This document shows positions 51,215-60,280 of a stretch of 64,000 bases of DNA, piece after piece. Position 1 is the first letter of the stretch, and each line of letters starts with the position of its first letter. Source of the DNA: Bog-532 sp963830385 (GTDB lineage: Bacteria; Actinomycetota; Actinomycetes; Streptosporangiales; Streptosporangiaceae); the NCBI GenBank assembly GCA_963830385.1, contig CAWHMD010000010.1, forward strand, positions 186,001 through 250,000, in the 5' to 3' direction. The notes under the pieces were generated by a model. It ran no database searches, was not told the DNA's origin, and saw nothing but the letters and a program-made list of their open reading frames with translations. The position numbers and the translations under genes were made by a program.

Positions 51215-52858
51215 TCATGGCCGCAGCCGGTCTGCGGCCCGGCGGCCCCAGGCCAGGACGGCGCGCAGGTCACCGTCGTCGAGCAGGAAGGCGACGATCC
51301 CGAACGCGATGATCGCGCCGCCGGCCGCGGGGAACGCCAGGCCAAAGGCGGCCAGCTTGTGACGCTCGGGGATGGCCAGGCTGATGGCCACCCCGGCCGC
51401 GCTGCCGGCCGCCCCGGCCACCAGGCCGGCCAGCGCCGCCCGGCTGACCCCCTGAACGGCTGCCGGGCCGCAGATCTTACGGGTGACCAGGACCAGCGGG
51501 ACAGCCACCACGGTCTGGCCGATGGTGTTGCCGAGCGAGAGCGCGGCGACCACCAGGCGGGGCGGGACCAGCTCGGCCAGCACCACGTCGGCTACCGCCA
51601 CCAGCAGCCAGCTCCCGGTCAGCGCGACCGCCGCGACCTTGAGCCGCCCGATGACGAACATCACCCGGGACAGGTTCGCGATCACCGCGGTGCCCGCGCA
51701 GCCGGGTGCCAGCAGCGCGAACGCCTGGATCAGCTCCGGTATCTGGTCGGGCTGCCGGGCCAGCACATGCGCGGCGGGCACGGTGACCGCCGCGATCACG
51801 GCCGTGCCGAGCCACGACATGAGCAGGACCGCCCGGGTCGAGCCGGCACTGGTCCGGTCGAAGGCCGGCCCTTCCCGTGCCGACAGCACCGGGAACGCGC
51901 TGACCACGATCGACAGCGCCAGGACGGCGGATACGGCGTTGAACACCTGTGAGCTGTAGTTGAAGATGACGATCGCGCCGGTCTCCCCGCGCCCGTTGGC
52001 CAGCGTGATGCCGACCACCCCGGCCAGGTCGACGACGACGAGCTCCGCCACCCCGACCAGCGCCAGGCCACCGGCCCGGCGGGCCACCCCGGGCGGGAGC
52101 CGCAGCACCGGCCGCAGCCGCAGGTGCAACCGCCACGTCGACGGCATGGCCACCACGACCAGGGCGGCGACCCCCAGCGTGGTGCCGACCGACAGCACCA
52201 GCTCGGCCCGTACCGGCAGCCGGGCCAGCGGGAGCCCGTGGTTCAGCGGGACGAAGGCCAGATAGCAGGAGATGAGCACCAGGCTGGAGATCCCCGGGCC
52301 CAGCGCCGAGGCGGCGAACCGGCGGTAGGACTGCAGCAGGCCGTAGAGCACGACCGACAGCCCGTACAGCAGTGCCTGGGGGGCGAACACCCTCAGCATG
52401 TCGCTGGTGGCCGCGACGACGTCGGCCCGGACGCAGTGCGCGTTGGCGTTGGCCGGGTTGAGCAGCGAGGCGATCGGCCCGGCGGCCACCACGATGATCA
52501 GGACCAGCGGCACGAGGATGATGACGGTCCAGGTCAGCAGCGCGGAAGTGATGCCTGCCACCCGGGCTTTTTCGGCCGGATCGTCGGCCGCGCGCTCGGC
52601 CGAGCGGGCCAGGATCGGCACCATCGCGCTGGTCAGCGCGCCCCCCAGGACCAGCTCGTACAGCAGGTTGGGGACCTGGTTGGCGGTGACGTAGGCGGTG
52701 CCCAGGCAGCTCGCGCCGACCGTCTGCGCGAAGAGCAGCGTGCGGCCCAGGCCCAGCAGCCGGGACAGGATCGTCAGGCCGGCGACCACGGCGGCGCCGC
52801 GGGCGATACCAGCGCTCAACCCACCGCCCGAACTGGTTCCCCGGGCTCTGGCGGGCAA
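51215..52858 (-). CDS. murJ: MurJ/MviN-family lipid II flippase
   Basis: A 547-aa protein with about 14 membrane helices of the MATE-like MviN fold. Early landmarks are ILSRLLGLGRTLLFAQTVGASCLGTAYVTANQVPNLLYELVLGGALTSAMVPIL, read here in pieces as RLLGLGRT, ANQVPNLLYEL and GGALTSAMVPIL. It would flip lipid-linked peptidoglycan precursors or a related polymer intermediate. It stands alone, so it may be a second copy beside the essential murJ that is normally near the chromosome end with parA genes. Confidence 0.85.
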   Translation of the reverse strand: MPARARGTSSGGGLSAGIARGAAVVAGLTILSRLLGLGRTLLFAQTVGASCLGTAYVTANQVPNLLYELVLGGALTSAMVPILARSAERAADDPAEKARVAGITSALLTWTVIILVPLVLIIVVAAGPIASLLNPANANAHCVRADVVAATSDMLRVFAPQALLYGLSVVLYGLLQSYRRFAASALGPGISSLVLISCYLAFVPLNHGLPLARLPVRAELVLSVGTTLGVAALVVVAMPSTWRLHLRLRPVLRLPPGVARRAGGLALVGVAELVVVDLAGVVGITLANGRGETGAIVIFNYSSQVFNAVSAVLALSIVVSAFPVLSAREGPAFDRTSAGSTRAVLLMSWLGTAVIAAVTVPAAHVLARQPDQIPELIQAFALLAPGCAGTAVIANLSRVMFVIGRLKVAAVALTGSWLLVAVADVVLAELVPPRLVVAALSLGNTIGQTVVAVPLVLVTRKICGPAAVQGVSRAALAGLVAGAAGSAAGVAISLAIPERHKLAAFGLAFPAAGGAIIAFGIVAFLLDDGDLRAVLAWGRRAADRLRP

Positions 52859-53004
52859 GGCCTATCGCTGGTCTGCACCGGCAACTCCCGATCCACGCGG
52901 GCAAGGCCGCCATTATCCCAATTGGCCCGCCCGGCCCGCAGGGGATGCTGTCATTAGCGGCAGGCCCCACCAGGGCGCCCACCGGGTCTCCTCACAGATC
53001 GGGC

Positions 53005-53030
53005 GGCAGCAGCCCGACCGGGTTGCTGCC
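53005..53030. repeat. Hairpin between murJ and the IS element
   Basis: GGCAGCA (53005-53011) pairs with TGCTGCC (53024-53030), and an inner CCCG/CGGG extends the stem to about 12 bp. It is 22 bp outside the left end of the IS element. It may be a terminator left from the gene that used to follow here. Confidence 0.45.
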
Positions 53031-53101
53031 CGTTGAGTAGTAACCCCCCGCCTAGCCTCGGGCTTTCGCCTGGCGTTACCGGCAGCCGTTCTTTTGCATG
53101 A

Positions 53102-53171
53102 AAAAGTGCCTCTGACCTGGAAGGATAGGGCTTGTCCAGGGTCCTGTCCGTTACCAGCCGAAGGCACTTTT
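53102..53171 (+). repeat. Inverted repeat in the transposase leader
   Basis: AAAAGTGCCT (53102-53111) and AGGCACTTTT (53162-53171) flank 50 bases that can pair further (CCTGG/CCAGG). The right arm ends three bases before the transposase GTG. Folding could hide the start codon in transcripts entering from outside, a known way for IS elements to limit transposase production; here it is inferred. Confidence 0.5.
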
Positions 53172-53174
53172 CAG

Positions 53175-54546
53175 GTGAAGAATAACGTACGCAGCAGCCG
53201 GGTCGCCGTGTCATCTGACGGGAAAGGCCTGGTCTCCCAGGCAGGAGCGGTCCTGCTGTGGGAGACGATGCGGGTCACCGGCCTGGGCCGGGGCCTGTCG
53301 GAGAATCTTGCCCGGTGGCGGGCACCGCGGGCCGTCCACGACCCGGGCAAGATCGTCGCGGACCTAGCCGCCGCGGTCGCGCTGGGCGGGGACTGCCTGG
53401 CCGACATCGCGGTGCTGCGGGAGCAGCCGCAGCTCGCCGGGCCGGTCGCGTCCGACCCGGTGGTGTCCCGGCTGGTCAGCCAGCTGGCCGCAGACCTGCC
53501 GCGGTCGCTGAAGGCGATCCGGTCCGCCCGGGCCGTGGCCCGGGAGCGGGCCTGGGCACTGGCGGGGGAGGCGGCGCCGGGCGCGGACGGCGGGCTGGTC
53601 ACCGTCGACCTGGACGCCACCATCGTGATCGCCCACTCAGAGAAGCAGAAAGCGGCTGCTACCTGGAAGAAGACATTCGGCTTTCATCCCATGGCCGCCT
53701 TTGCCGACCACGGTGCCGGCGGGAATGGGGAGCCGCTTGCCATCGTGCTCAGGACGGGAAGCGCCGGGTCGAACACGGCTGCTGACCATATCGAGGCAGC
53801 GCGGCTGGCGCTGGCGCAGCTGCCCCGCCGGCTGCGCCGCACGGTGCTGGTCCGCACCGACTCCGGCGGCGGCACGCATGGGTTCCTGACCTGGCTGACC
53901 GCGTCATCGCGGCGGCTGCACTACTCGGTGGGCATGACCATCACCGAGGACATGCAGGCCGCCATCTTGAAGATCCCCGCCGGTTCCTGGACGCCGGCTG
54001 TACGACGGGGACGGGCAGGTCCGCGACGGGGCCTGGGTCGCGGACATCACCGGGATGCTGGACCTGTCGTCCTGGCCGGCCGGGATGCGGGTCATCGTCC
54101 GCAAGGAGCGCCCGCACCCCGGGGCGCAACTGCGGTTCACCGACCTCGACGGGCACCGGTTCACCGCCTTCGCTACCGACGCCAGGAAAGGCCAGCTCGC
54201 GGACCTCGAGCTGCGGCACCGCCGGCGCGCCCGCTGCGAGGACCGGATCCGGAACGCGAAGGACACCGGGCTGCGGAACCTGCCACTGCAGGGCTTCGCC
54301 CAGAACCAGCTGTGGTGCGAGATTGCCGCGCTGGCCTGCGAGCTGCTGGCCTGGACCCAGCTGCTCGCCATGACCGGGCAAGCGCGCCGCTGGGAACCCA
54401 AACGGCTGCGGCTGCGGCTGTTCTCCGCCGCTGGGCGCCTGGCCCGCAGCGGCCGGCGTCTCCGCCTCCGCCTCGCCCAGCACTGGCCCTGGGCCGGGCA
54501 GATCACCATCGCGGTCACCCGCCTGCAAGCCATCCCCTCCGGCTGA
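53175..54546 (+). CDS. IS1380 family transposase (apparent frameshift)
   Basis: About 455 aa across a frameshift. The first part, from GTG 53175, has the DDE-domain start VTVDLDATIVIAHSEKQKAAATWKKTFGFHP and VLVRTDSGGGTHGFL (first and second Asp regions). Near 53995 one inserted base moves the frame; the rest (DLSSWPAGMRVIVRKERPHP; CEDRIRNAKDTGLRNLP with the catalytic Glu region) ends at 54546. If the shift is real, the transposase is inactive. The start gives a normal family N-terminus (LLWETMRVTGLGRGLSENL). Confidence 0.8.
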
Positions 54547-54857
54547 CCAGCCGCAACCTTCCCAGCGACACGAAAGGAGAAACGCGGGGCCCGTGGAACC
54601 CCGCCTACCCGGCGCGACAGCCGGGCAGCCAGGCGCGGCCGACACCTGAAAACCAACCCCAGCCGAACACCTCAGGCCAGCAGATCACAGACGCGAAAGA
54701 TCGAGGCTAGAGCGGACGATTGCAATCGAGCCGATGGCGAACCCTGCAAAGGAATCAGCTTGCGAGGCAAAACCCCTTAAGGTGTACGTTCTCGACCTGG
54801 TGACGCGATGCACCTACTAGACTGTCCACCCTGGACAAACACAGGGGGGACCGACCA

Positions 54858-55890
54858 ATGGCAGCATCCAGCTGGCCCTTTTCAACGATAGCTGCGCTGG
54901 CAGATGCACTCCTATTAATTAGCGAGACGAGCTCCATAGGGAACAGAAGATTTCCTGCCCGAAATTTTCGGCTTGAATATCAGATCCCGGCAAGAAGGTC
55001 CGCCAATTACGCAGGAATCGTTGGAACATTCAACAACACCACCGATGCTTCCGATGCATTCCGCGAGCTAAATATGCTACATAACCGTTATGTGGAGAAA
55101 TTCGTATACATCGGCACCAGGGTAACCAAATTCGATGTAGCCTCAGAAGATTGCCCTGAGTCATTCAGGACAGCTTCAAAGCTTGATGAGTTTGGACACT
55201 CAGATGAAAATCTCCTCCTCACCAGGACGGAAGATGTTGATTTTATTGCCAGGCGCGCTGGGATATCAAAAAATGAGCTTCGCGGAATGCTGGACGATGC
55301 CGCAACGAATAATCGCGGTGGCAACAATGACCATTCCAAATTGCTGCCTCTTGTCGACATTCTTCAGCAATGGCACGACTCTCTCGACAACAGACCGGTT
55401 TTCTCAGCTTATTGGGAGGACGCGCAGTCGATCCTCGCCGATCCCAAGCCCGGATGGGCACAGGAAATACGTGATAGACTAGGCCTGCTCCATTATGATC
55501 CCGCGTGGAAGCCTGGCAGAGAGATGGACGTTGTAGTTTTCCGCTATCCAGTCCGGCTTATTCCGCGTCCCGATCGTTCGAGTCCGCGACTACTTTTGAG
55601 GCCAACCATCCTGGACGGAGCTCTTTCGGCGGCTTTTTGCACAGCCCCCGCCGGCACCGGGGGTGGGCAGCGCTGTTGATCTAGCAAGCCGCGAAGACGA
55701 CCCCTGGCAGGAGGTCATCCATCCGCCGGTGGAGCTGAAGCCTAACCATGTATGGGCCGTTGATACTCTAACTGTCAGCCCACCCACTGATCTAGCTCAC
55801 AGCCGGGCACTGCATATGATCAAGCTCTGCCTCAGCGCATCTCAAGACTTTTATGATCTTTGCAATGCTGTGGATGGGGACCTGATATGA
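54858..55890 (+). CDS. Unrecognised protein coupled to the TPR gene (apparent frameshift)
   Basis: About 343 aa. ATG 54858 has GGGGGA eight bases upstream. The frame runs to a G5 run at about 55661, where one inserted base diverts it to an early stop; the corrected frame continues (DLASREDDPWQEVIHPPVELK) to TGA 55890, which overlaps the ATG of the TPR gene. The product is soluble with no motif I recognise; the central part (FDVASEDCPESFRTASKLDEF; TEDVDFIARRAGISKNELRGML) is helical. GC is far below the chromosomal average, suggesting horizontal transfer. Confidence 0.6.
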
Positions 55891-58800
55891 GCGTAGCAGA
55901 TCAGGCATTCAGCGACGCTCCTCCTAGATGGATTGAATTTTTCGAAGCATCTCCCGTGCAGGCGCTTGACGAGTTGTTCACCAATTCTTTTTACCATGAT
56001 TCACTGAATATGACTGAGCCAGAGGAACTGCTACTGGATTGGGCGGCTGCCATTGATAGTGCGTCGTTCAACGAGATGCTCGACTCGGCAATAGCTACCT
56101 GGATCGAACTGCGCTGGAATAAGCCCAGTAAAAGCGGCGAATCACTTGGGCTGATGTGGCAGCGTGCGTTTCGAGTCACCGCAACGGCTGATTCAGTATT
56201 GCATAAGGCAATAACTACGCTTTTTTCGAAGCGAACTAGTGCAGTGAGCTACCTTGGTCCGCTCGTTCAAAATCGCGCGACCGACCCACTCGGATGGTAT
56301 TGGGCTTCAATCTCTCGCGTTCAGGCTGACGATAGCCTCGTCTGGCAGTGGTTCAGACTATGCAACCTTGTGCCCGGGACTCCTGCGTTCCACGGCCAAT
56401 GGGGCCTACTCGGGCTGCAACGGGCTCCGGGTGATGATCGAGGTGGCTTTCGCACAAGAGCGGCCGCCGGCCTGGAGCAATACCTGAAGGCCCTCCATAC
56501 GCAGATGGAAGAACAGCGGATCGGGCAACGGGAGGCAGATCGGCTTGCCCTACAAGCGACACAGGGACTTAAGCGACGCTACCCGTTTCCGAACCGTTGG
56601 CGGGAGTACTGGAGCACCCACAATTCTGACCTTCCTTTGAAGGTACAGCGATGGGTAATTGCGACTTGGGACGAAAGAATTTTCCGCCTCCCTGCATCGG
56701 CACAACGCAGGCAATGGAACAGGCACGCGGAAGAAGAAGCTACGAAATGGCCAGCGAGAGCAACCACTGTCGCAGAACGGCTTCGAAAGAGCTTTAGCGG
56801 TAACGTTCGAAAAGAAGCGGAAGCGTTGCTCAAGAGCCAGCGCTCATACGCTCTCGACACCGGAAACAGCTATTACATTGTACGGACGCTCTGCCGATTC
56901 AGCACAATCATTCTCGACAGGGATAAGCGCTCTGCAATTTCCTGGGCCGAAGAAGCAATTACGTGGGAGCCGTGGAACCCGTACTGTTGGACCACCGTTA
57001 TCGCCGCCACGAAAGCCTCGGGAGACCTCGAAAAGGCGATGAGGCTGTCCTTTGAGGCTATCGATCGTTTCCCCGACGACCCGGTGGCACGCAACGGGCT
57101 GGCCGAGGTGCTACGGCAGGCGGGCCGCCTCGACGAAGCGGAAACCGCCTACCAGGAAACCATCAGCCGCTTCCCCGACAACCAGTACGCACGCACCGGG
57201 CTGGCCGAGGTGCTACGGCAGGCGGGCCGCCTCGACGAAGCCCAAACCGCCTACCAGGAAGCCGTCAGCCGCTTCCCCGACAACCCGGTGGCATGCACCG
57301 GCCTAGCCGAGGTGCTACGGCAGGCCGGGCGCCTCGACGAAGCCGAAACCGCCTACCAGGAAACCATCAGCCGCTTCCCCGACAACCCGGTGGCATGCAC
57401 CGGCCTAGCCGAGGTGCTACGGCAGGCCGGGCGCCTCGACGAAGCCGAAACCGCCTACCAGGAAACCATCAGCCGCTTCCCCGACAACCCGGTGGCATGC
57501 ACCGGCCTAGCCGAGGTGCTACGGCAGGCCGGGCGCCTCGACGAAGCCGAAACCGCCTACCAGGAAACCATCAGCCGCTTCCCCGACGATCCGGTGGCGC
57601 GCAATGGGCTGGCCGAGGTGCTACGGCAGGCCGGCCGCCTCGACGAAGCCGAAACCGCCTACCAGGAAACCATCAGCCGCTTCCCCGACGATCCGGTGGC
57701 GCGCAATGGGCTGGCCGAGGTGCTACGGCAGGCCGGCCGCCTCGACGAAGCCGAAACCGCCTACCAGGAAACCATCAGCCGCTTCCCCGACGATCCGGTG
57801 GCGCGCAATGGGCTGGCCGAGGTGCTACGGCAGGCCGGCCGCCTCGACGAAGCCGAAACCGCCTACCAGGAAGCCATCAGCCGCTTCCCCGACAACCAGT
57901 ACGCACGCACCGGGCTGGCCATGGTGCTACGGCAGGCCGGCCGCCTCGACGAAGCCGAAACCGCGTACCAGGAGATCATCAGCCGCTTCCCCGATAACCC
58001 TTCCGCCCAAAATGCCTTGGCGTCCATACAGCGCTCGCTGGCACAAGAAGGCGAACCAGCAACCCTTCCGGACGACGTAGAGGAGTCCGCGGGAGACGGC
58101 ACTCCAGATGCTGGAGATAGCGTCTCGGCTGCGCAGGAAGCAGGGCGAGTAACCACTTCTTCTGACAAGGCCGGGTCGACAGAAACCGGCCTTCCTGTCC
58201 GAAGCGCAGAGGATTTTGAGCCTTCGCCCACAGCGTTGCGGGCCGATATTCAGCATGCTCTCTTGCTTAAGGGCAAGGAGCGCCTGGCTGCCCTTCAGCG
58301 GGTTGTACGTCAGGCAGATCATGCGCTGAGCATAAATCCCTCCAATGTGGACGCATTGTATACGAAGGCTGAAGCATTTCTAGCTTTGCGCAACTATGAA
58401 AGTATCGAGGGATTGCTTGCTTCACTTCCGGGATACATTATCGATAGGCCAGATTTTCTGGCCCTTAAAGCCCGGCTCGAAACAGCACGCTTGATGTTGA
58501 AAAGGCCTCAGCCATTTGATTCATCCGTTGTCGAATCGATCGCTGACTCCTGGATTACCGCAGGAAAATCTTCAGTCGAGCTTCGGGGTGCCGCGATCCT
58601 GGCTCGTCTGCGCGCATCTAGCGCCATGGTGGATGGTGCGGCGCTGCGTGAACTCCAAGAAAGTGCGACAGCCAATTTTGCGCGAATAACATCTGAGCAA
58701 TCCGGATTGCAGCGGGGTTATGCCAAATCCAGCCTCGGGTCTTGGTGGCTGACAACTGTCCGGCACGCGGTTATGGGCGGCGCCTCTGCCGAAGAAGTTA

Positions 58801-58904
58801 GTTACGAGGAGGTCGCCCCCCAGTTGGACCAATACGCGCCGCTACTCGATGCTCTTGACGGAGAGCTTGTGAGCGCATCTCGTTACACCTATGCGCCAAA
58901 ATGA
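55887..58904 (+). CDS. 1005-aa TPR-repeat protein
   Basis: ATG 55887 overlaps the stop of the preceding gene (ATGA). Residues 1-390 are helical, Trp-rich and unrecognised. Residues 395-700 are nine 34-residue tetratricopeptide repeats with consensus GLAEVLRQAGRLDEAETAYQ; helical repeats continue weakly on both sides. After an acidic linker (about 705-770) comes a C-terminal helical region of 230 residues. No enzymatic motif or membrane helix is seen, so it is a scaffold or sensor. Low GC outside the repeats and its position beside an IS point to an acquired module. Confidence 0.75.
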   Translation: MSVADQAFSDAPPRWIEFFEASPVQALDELFTNSFYHDSLNMTEPEELLLDWAAAIDSASFNEMLDSAIATWIELRWNKPSKSGESLGLMWQRAFRVTATADSVLHKAITTLFSKRTSAVSYLGPLVQNRATDPLGWYWASISRVQADDSLVWQWFRLCNLVPGTPAFHGQWGLLGLQRAPGDDRGGFRTRAAAGLEQYLKALHTQMEEQRIGQREADRLALQATQGLKRRYPFPNRWREYWSTHNSDLPLKVQRWVIATWDERIFRLPASAQRRQWNRHAEEEATKWPARATTVAERLRKSFSGNVRKEAEALLKSQRSYALDTGNSYYIVRTLCRFSTIILDRDKRSAISWAEEAITWEPWNPYCWTTVIAATKASGDLEKAMRLSFEAIDRFPDDPVARNGLAEVLRQAGRLDEAETAYQETISRFPDNQYARTGLAEVLRQAGRLDEAQTAYQEAVSRFPDNPVACTGLAEVLRQAGRLDEAETAYQETISRFPDNPVACTGLAEVLRQAGRLDEAETAYQETISRFPDNPVACTGLAEVLRQAGRLDEAETAYQETISRFPDDPVARNGLAEVLRQAGRLDEAETAYQETISRFPDDPVARNGLAEVLRQAGRLDEAETAYQETISRFPDDPVARNGLAEVLRQAGRLDEAETAYQEAISRFPDNQYARTGLAMVLRQAGRLDEAETAYQEIISRFPDNPSAQNALASIQRSLAQEGEPATLPDDVEESAGDGTPDAGDSVSAAQEAGRVTTSSDKAGSTETGLPVRSAEDFEPSPTALRADIQHALLLKGKERLAALQRVVRQADHALSINPSNVDALYTKAEAFLALRNYESIEGLLASLPGYIIDRPDFLALKARLETARLMLKRPQPFDSSVVESIADSWITAGKSSVELRGAAILARLRASSAMVDGAALRELQESATANFARITSEQSGLQRGYAKSSLGSWWLTTVRHAVMGGASAEEVSYEEVAPQLDQYAPLLDALDGELVSASRYTYAPK
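57069..57986 (+). repeat. Nine tandem 102-bp repeats in the TPR gene
   Basis: Nine direct repeats of 102 bp, each coding one 34-aa TPR. Units 3-5 are nearly identical to one another (FPDNPVACT type), as are units 6-8 (FPDDPVARN type); units 2 and 9 share FPDNQYART. The repeats are visibly richer in GC than the rest of the gene. The block-wise identity points to recent duplication or gene conversion, and copy number may vary between strains or be miscounted in an assembly. Confidence 0.9.
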
Positions 58905-58990
58905 TCAGCCGTGATAAGGCGAGTGACCTACTGCCACCGTCCAGTGTGCCAGGCTAAATCATCCAGTTTTGCGGAACCCAGGAGTCGGCC

Positions 58991-59449
58991 ATGGCGGCCG
59001 AGGTGAGGGCGGAAACCGTCGCGGCGACGCCCACGGCCGTGGTGGCAGCGGCGACCACGTGGGCCGAGTTCCCGGCGGTGTGGGGGCCGATGCTGGACGA
59101 GGTGTGGGGCTTTCTCCGGGGCGGCGCTCCGGCGGGCCTCTACCAGCAGGGGCACAACATCATGCTGTACCAGGATGACGTCCCCCACGTCGAAGTCGGC
59201 GTTCAGGTGAGCGGGCCGTTCGAGCCCGCCGGCCGGGTCGTCCCGTCCGCGCTACCCGGCGGCCTCGTCGCCACCGCTACCCATACGGGCCCGGTCGCCA
59301 CGATCGGGGAGACTCATCGCGCCGTGCGCGAGTGGAGCGCGGCCAGCGGGTACCGGCTGGCCGGTCCGCACTGGGAGATCTACGGTGACCCCGACCCGGT
59401 GAGCGGCCATTTCGATGTGCAGGTGCTCTGGTCACTGGTGACCCTTTAA
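58991..59449 (+). CDS. GyrI-like (AraC effector-binding fold) protein
   Basis: A 152-aa protein of the GyrI-like/SOUL small-molecule-binding fold: AVVAAATTWAEFPAVWGPMLDEVWGFL, a central GQHN-like GHNIMLYQDDVPHVEVGVQV strand pair, TATHTGPVATIGETHRAVREW and the closing HWEIYGDP. These proteins bind drugs or act with regulators. It is convergent with the TetR gene (four-base overlap) beside an MFS exporter, consistent with a multidrug context. Confidence 0.82.
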   Translation: MAAEVRAETVAATPTAVVAAATTWAEFPAVWGPMLDEVWGFLRGGAPAGLYQQGHNIMLYQDDVPHVEVGVQVSGPFEPAGRVVPSALPGGLVATATHTGPVATIGETHRAVREWSAASGYRLAGPHWEIYGDPDPVSGHFDVQVLWSLVTL

Positions 59450-60186
59450 TCGGCTGAAGCGGGGAGCCCGTCGATCATCAGGCCGAGGGTGAAGTCGAAG
59501 CGGTCATGGCTGGTCCCGGCGGTCAGCTCGGCGGCATAGCGCTTGGTCTGGGGGAAGGTGCCGGGCAGGGCGGCGAACCGGCTCATCAGCTCGTCGCGGC
59601 CGACGACCCAGCTGCCGTCGCTGCGGCTGAGGCGGCTCTCGACCAGCGAGACCTCGAGGCTGTAGGCGTTGACGTAGAGGGTCAGCGAGTCGATCGCCCA
59701 GGCGGCGGTCTGCGGGTCGACGCCGCCCGCCAGCAGGATCGTGAGCATGCCCTCGCTGACGCGCAGCGTGTCCAGATTGGCCGGCGCGGCCGCGATGGCC
59801 GCCCGGGAGATTCCCGGGTAGCGCAGGTACTGGTCGCGCAGCTGGGTGCAGACGCTGATGAGCTGCTCCCGCCAGCGGGCGGGGTCCGGCTCGGGCAGCT
59901 TGATCTCGGCGCACAGGCGGCCGATCAGCAGCTCGTCCAGGTCCTCCTTGTTGACCACGTGGGCGTAGAGCGACGACGGCCCGGTCTCCAGCGCGATCGC
60001 GACCCGCCGCATCGTCAGGGCCTCGTATCCCTCGGCGGCCACGATGGCGAACGCGGTGTCGATGATGGCGTCGACCGTGATCGGCGGCTTGCGGCCGCCG
60101 GACGGCCCGCGCCGGGCGGCCGGGGCGCTCGAGCCGGTGCCGAGCTGGTGCCGCGCTGCGCGCCGCTGCTGCGGAGTCGGTGACAT
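59446..60186 (-). CDS. TetR/AcrR family regulator of the MFS exporter
   Basis: A 246-aa TetR protein with a basic Arg/Gly/Pro N-terminal arm (1-35), helix-turn-helix ALTMRRVAIALETGPSSLYAHVVNKEDL and a TetR_C_1-type ligand domain like that of tetracycline-type repressors. It is divergent from the MFS gene, and four copies of a GAACANTGTTC dyad fill the 94-bp gap, so it should repress both until a drug binds. Confidence 0.88.
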   Translation of the reverse strand: MSPTPQQRRAARHQLGTGSSAPAARRGPSGGRKPPITVDAIIDTAFAIVAAEGYEALTMRRVAIALETGPSSLYAHVVNKEDLDELLIGRLCAEIKLPEPDPARWREQLISVCTQLRDQYLRYPGISRAAIAAAPANLDTLRVSEGMLTILLAGGVDPQTAAWAIDSLTLYVNAYSLEVSLVESRLSRSDGSWVVGRDELMSRFAALPGTFPQTKRYAAELTAGTSHDRFDFTLGLMIDGLPASAD

Positions 60187-60208
60187 GCGGGCAGTCTAGC
60201 GAATATAC

Positions 60209-60280
60209 GAACAGTGTTCTACATCACGAAGAACAATGTTCGTATTGATCAGAACACTGATCTGAGATAGAACAGTGTTC
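60209..60280. promoter_or_regulatory. Four GAACANTGTTC operators between TetR and MFS genes
   Basis: Dyads at 60209-60219, 60231-60241 and 60270-60280 are perfect (GAACAGTGTTC, GAACAATGTTC, GAACAGTGTTC); 60252-60262 (GAACACTGATC) has one arm altered. Start-to-start spacing is 22, 21 and 18 bp. The last one abuts the GTG of the MFS gene, so binding would block its transcription or initiation directly. Confidence 0.8.

Larger units (their letters stand above)
53052..54710 (+). mobile_element. IS1380-family insertion sequence
   Basis: About 1.66 kb bounded by terminal inverted repeats CTAGCCTCGGGCTTTCGC (53052-53069) and, at the right end, GCGAAAGATCGAGGCTAG (54693-54710), matching at 16 of 18 positions. 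It contains one DDE transposase gene of the IS1380 family. No 4-5 bp target duplication is visible in the flanks (left ends CCCGC, right begins AGCGG), which suggests a rearrangement after insertion. It forms the left border of the low-GC TPR island. Confidence 0.8.

Noticed and set aside
53094..53174. A longer transposase N-terminus from the ATG-like start at 53094
   Set aside because: The extra residues lie over an inverted repeat and do not match the family; GTG 53175 gives the usual N-terminus.
57069..57986. CRISPR-like array of regular repeats
   Set aside because: The 102-bp units are contiguous, in frame and encode TPRs; there are no spacers and no cas genes.
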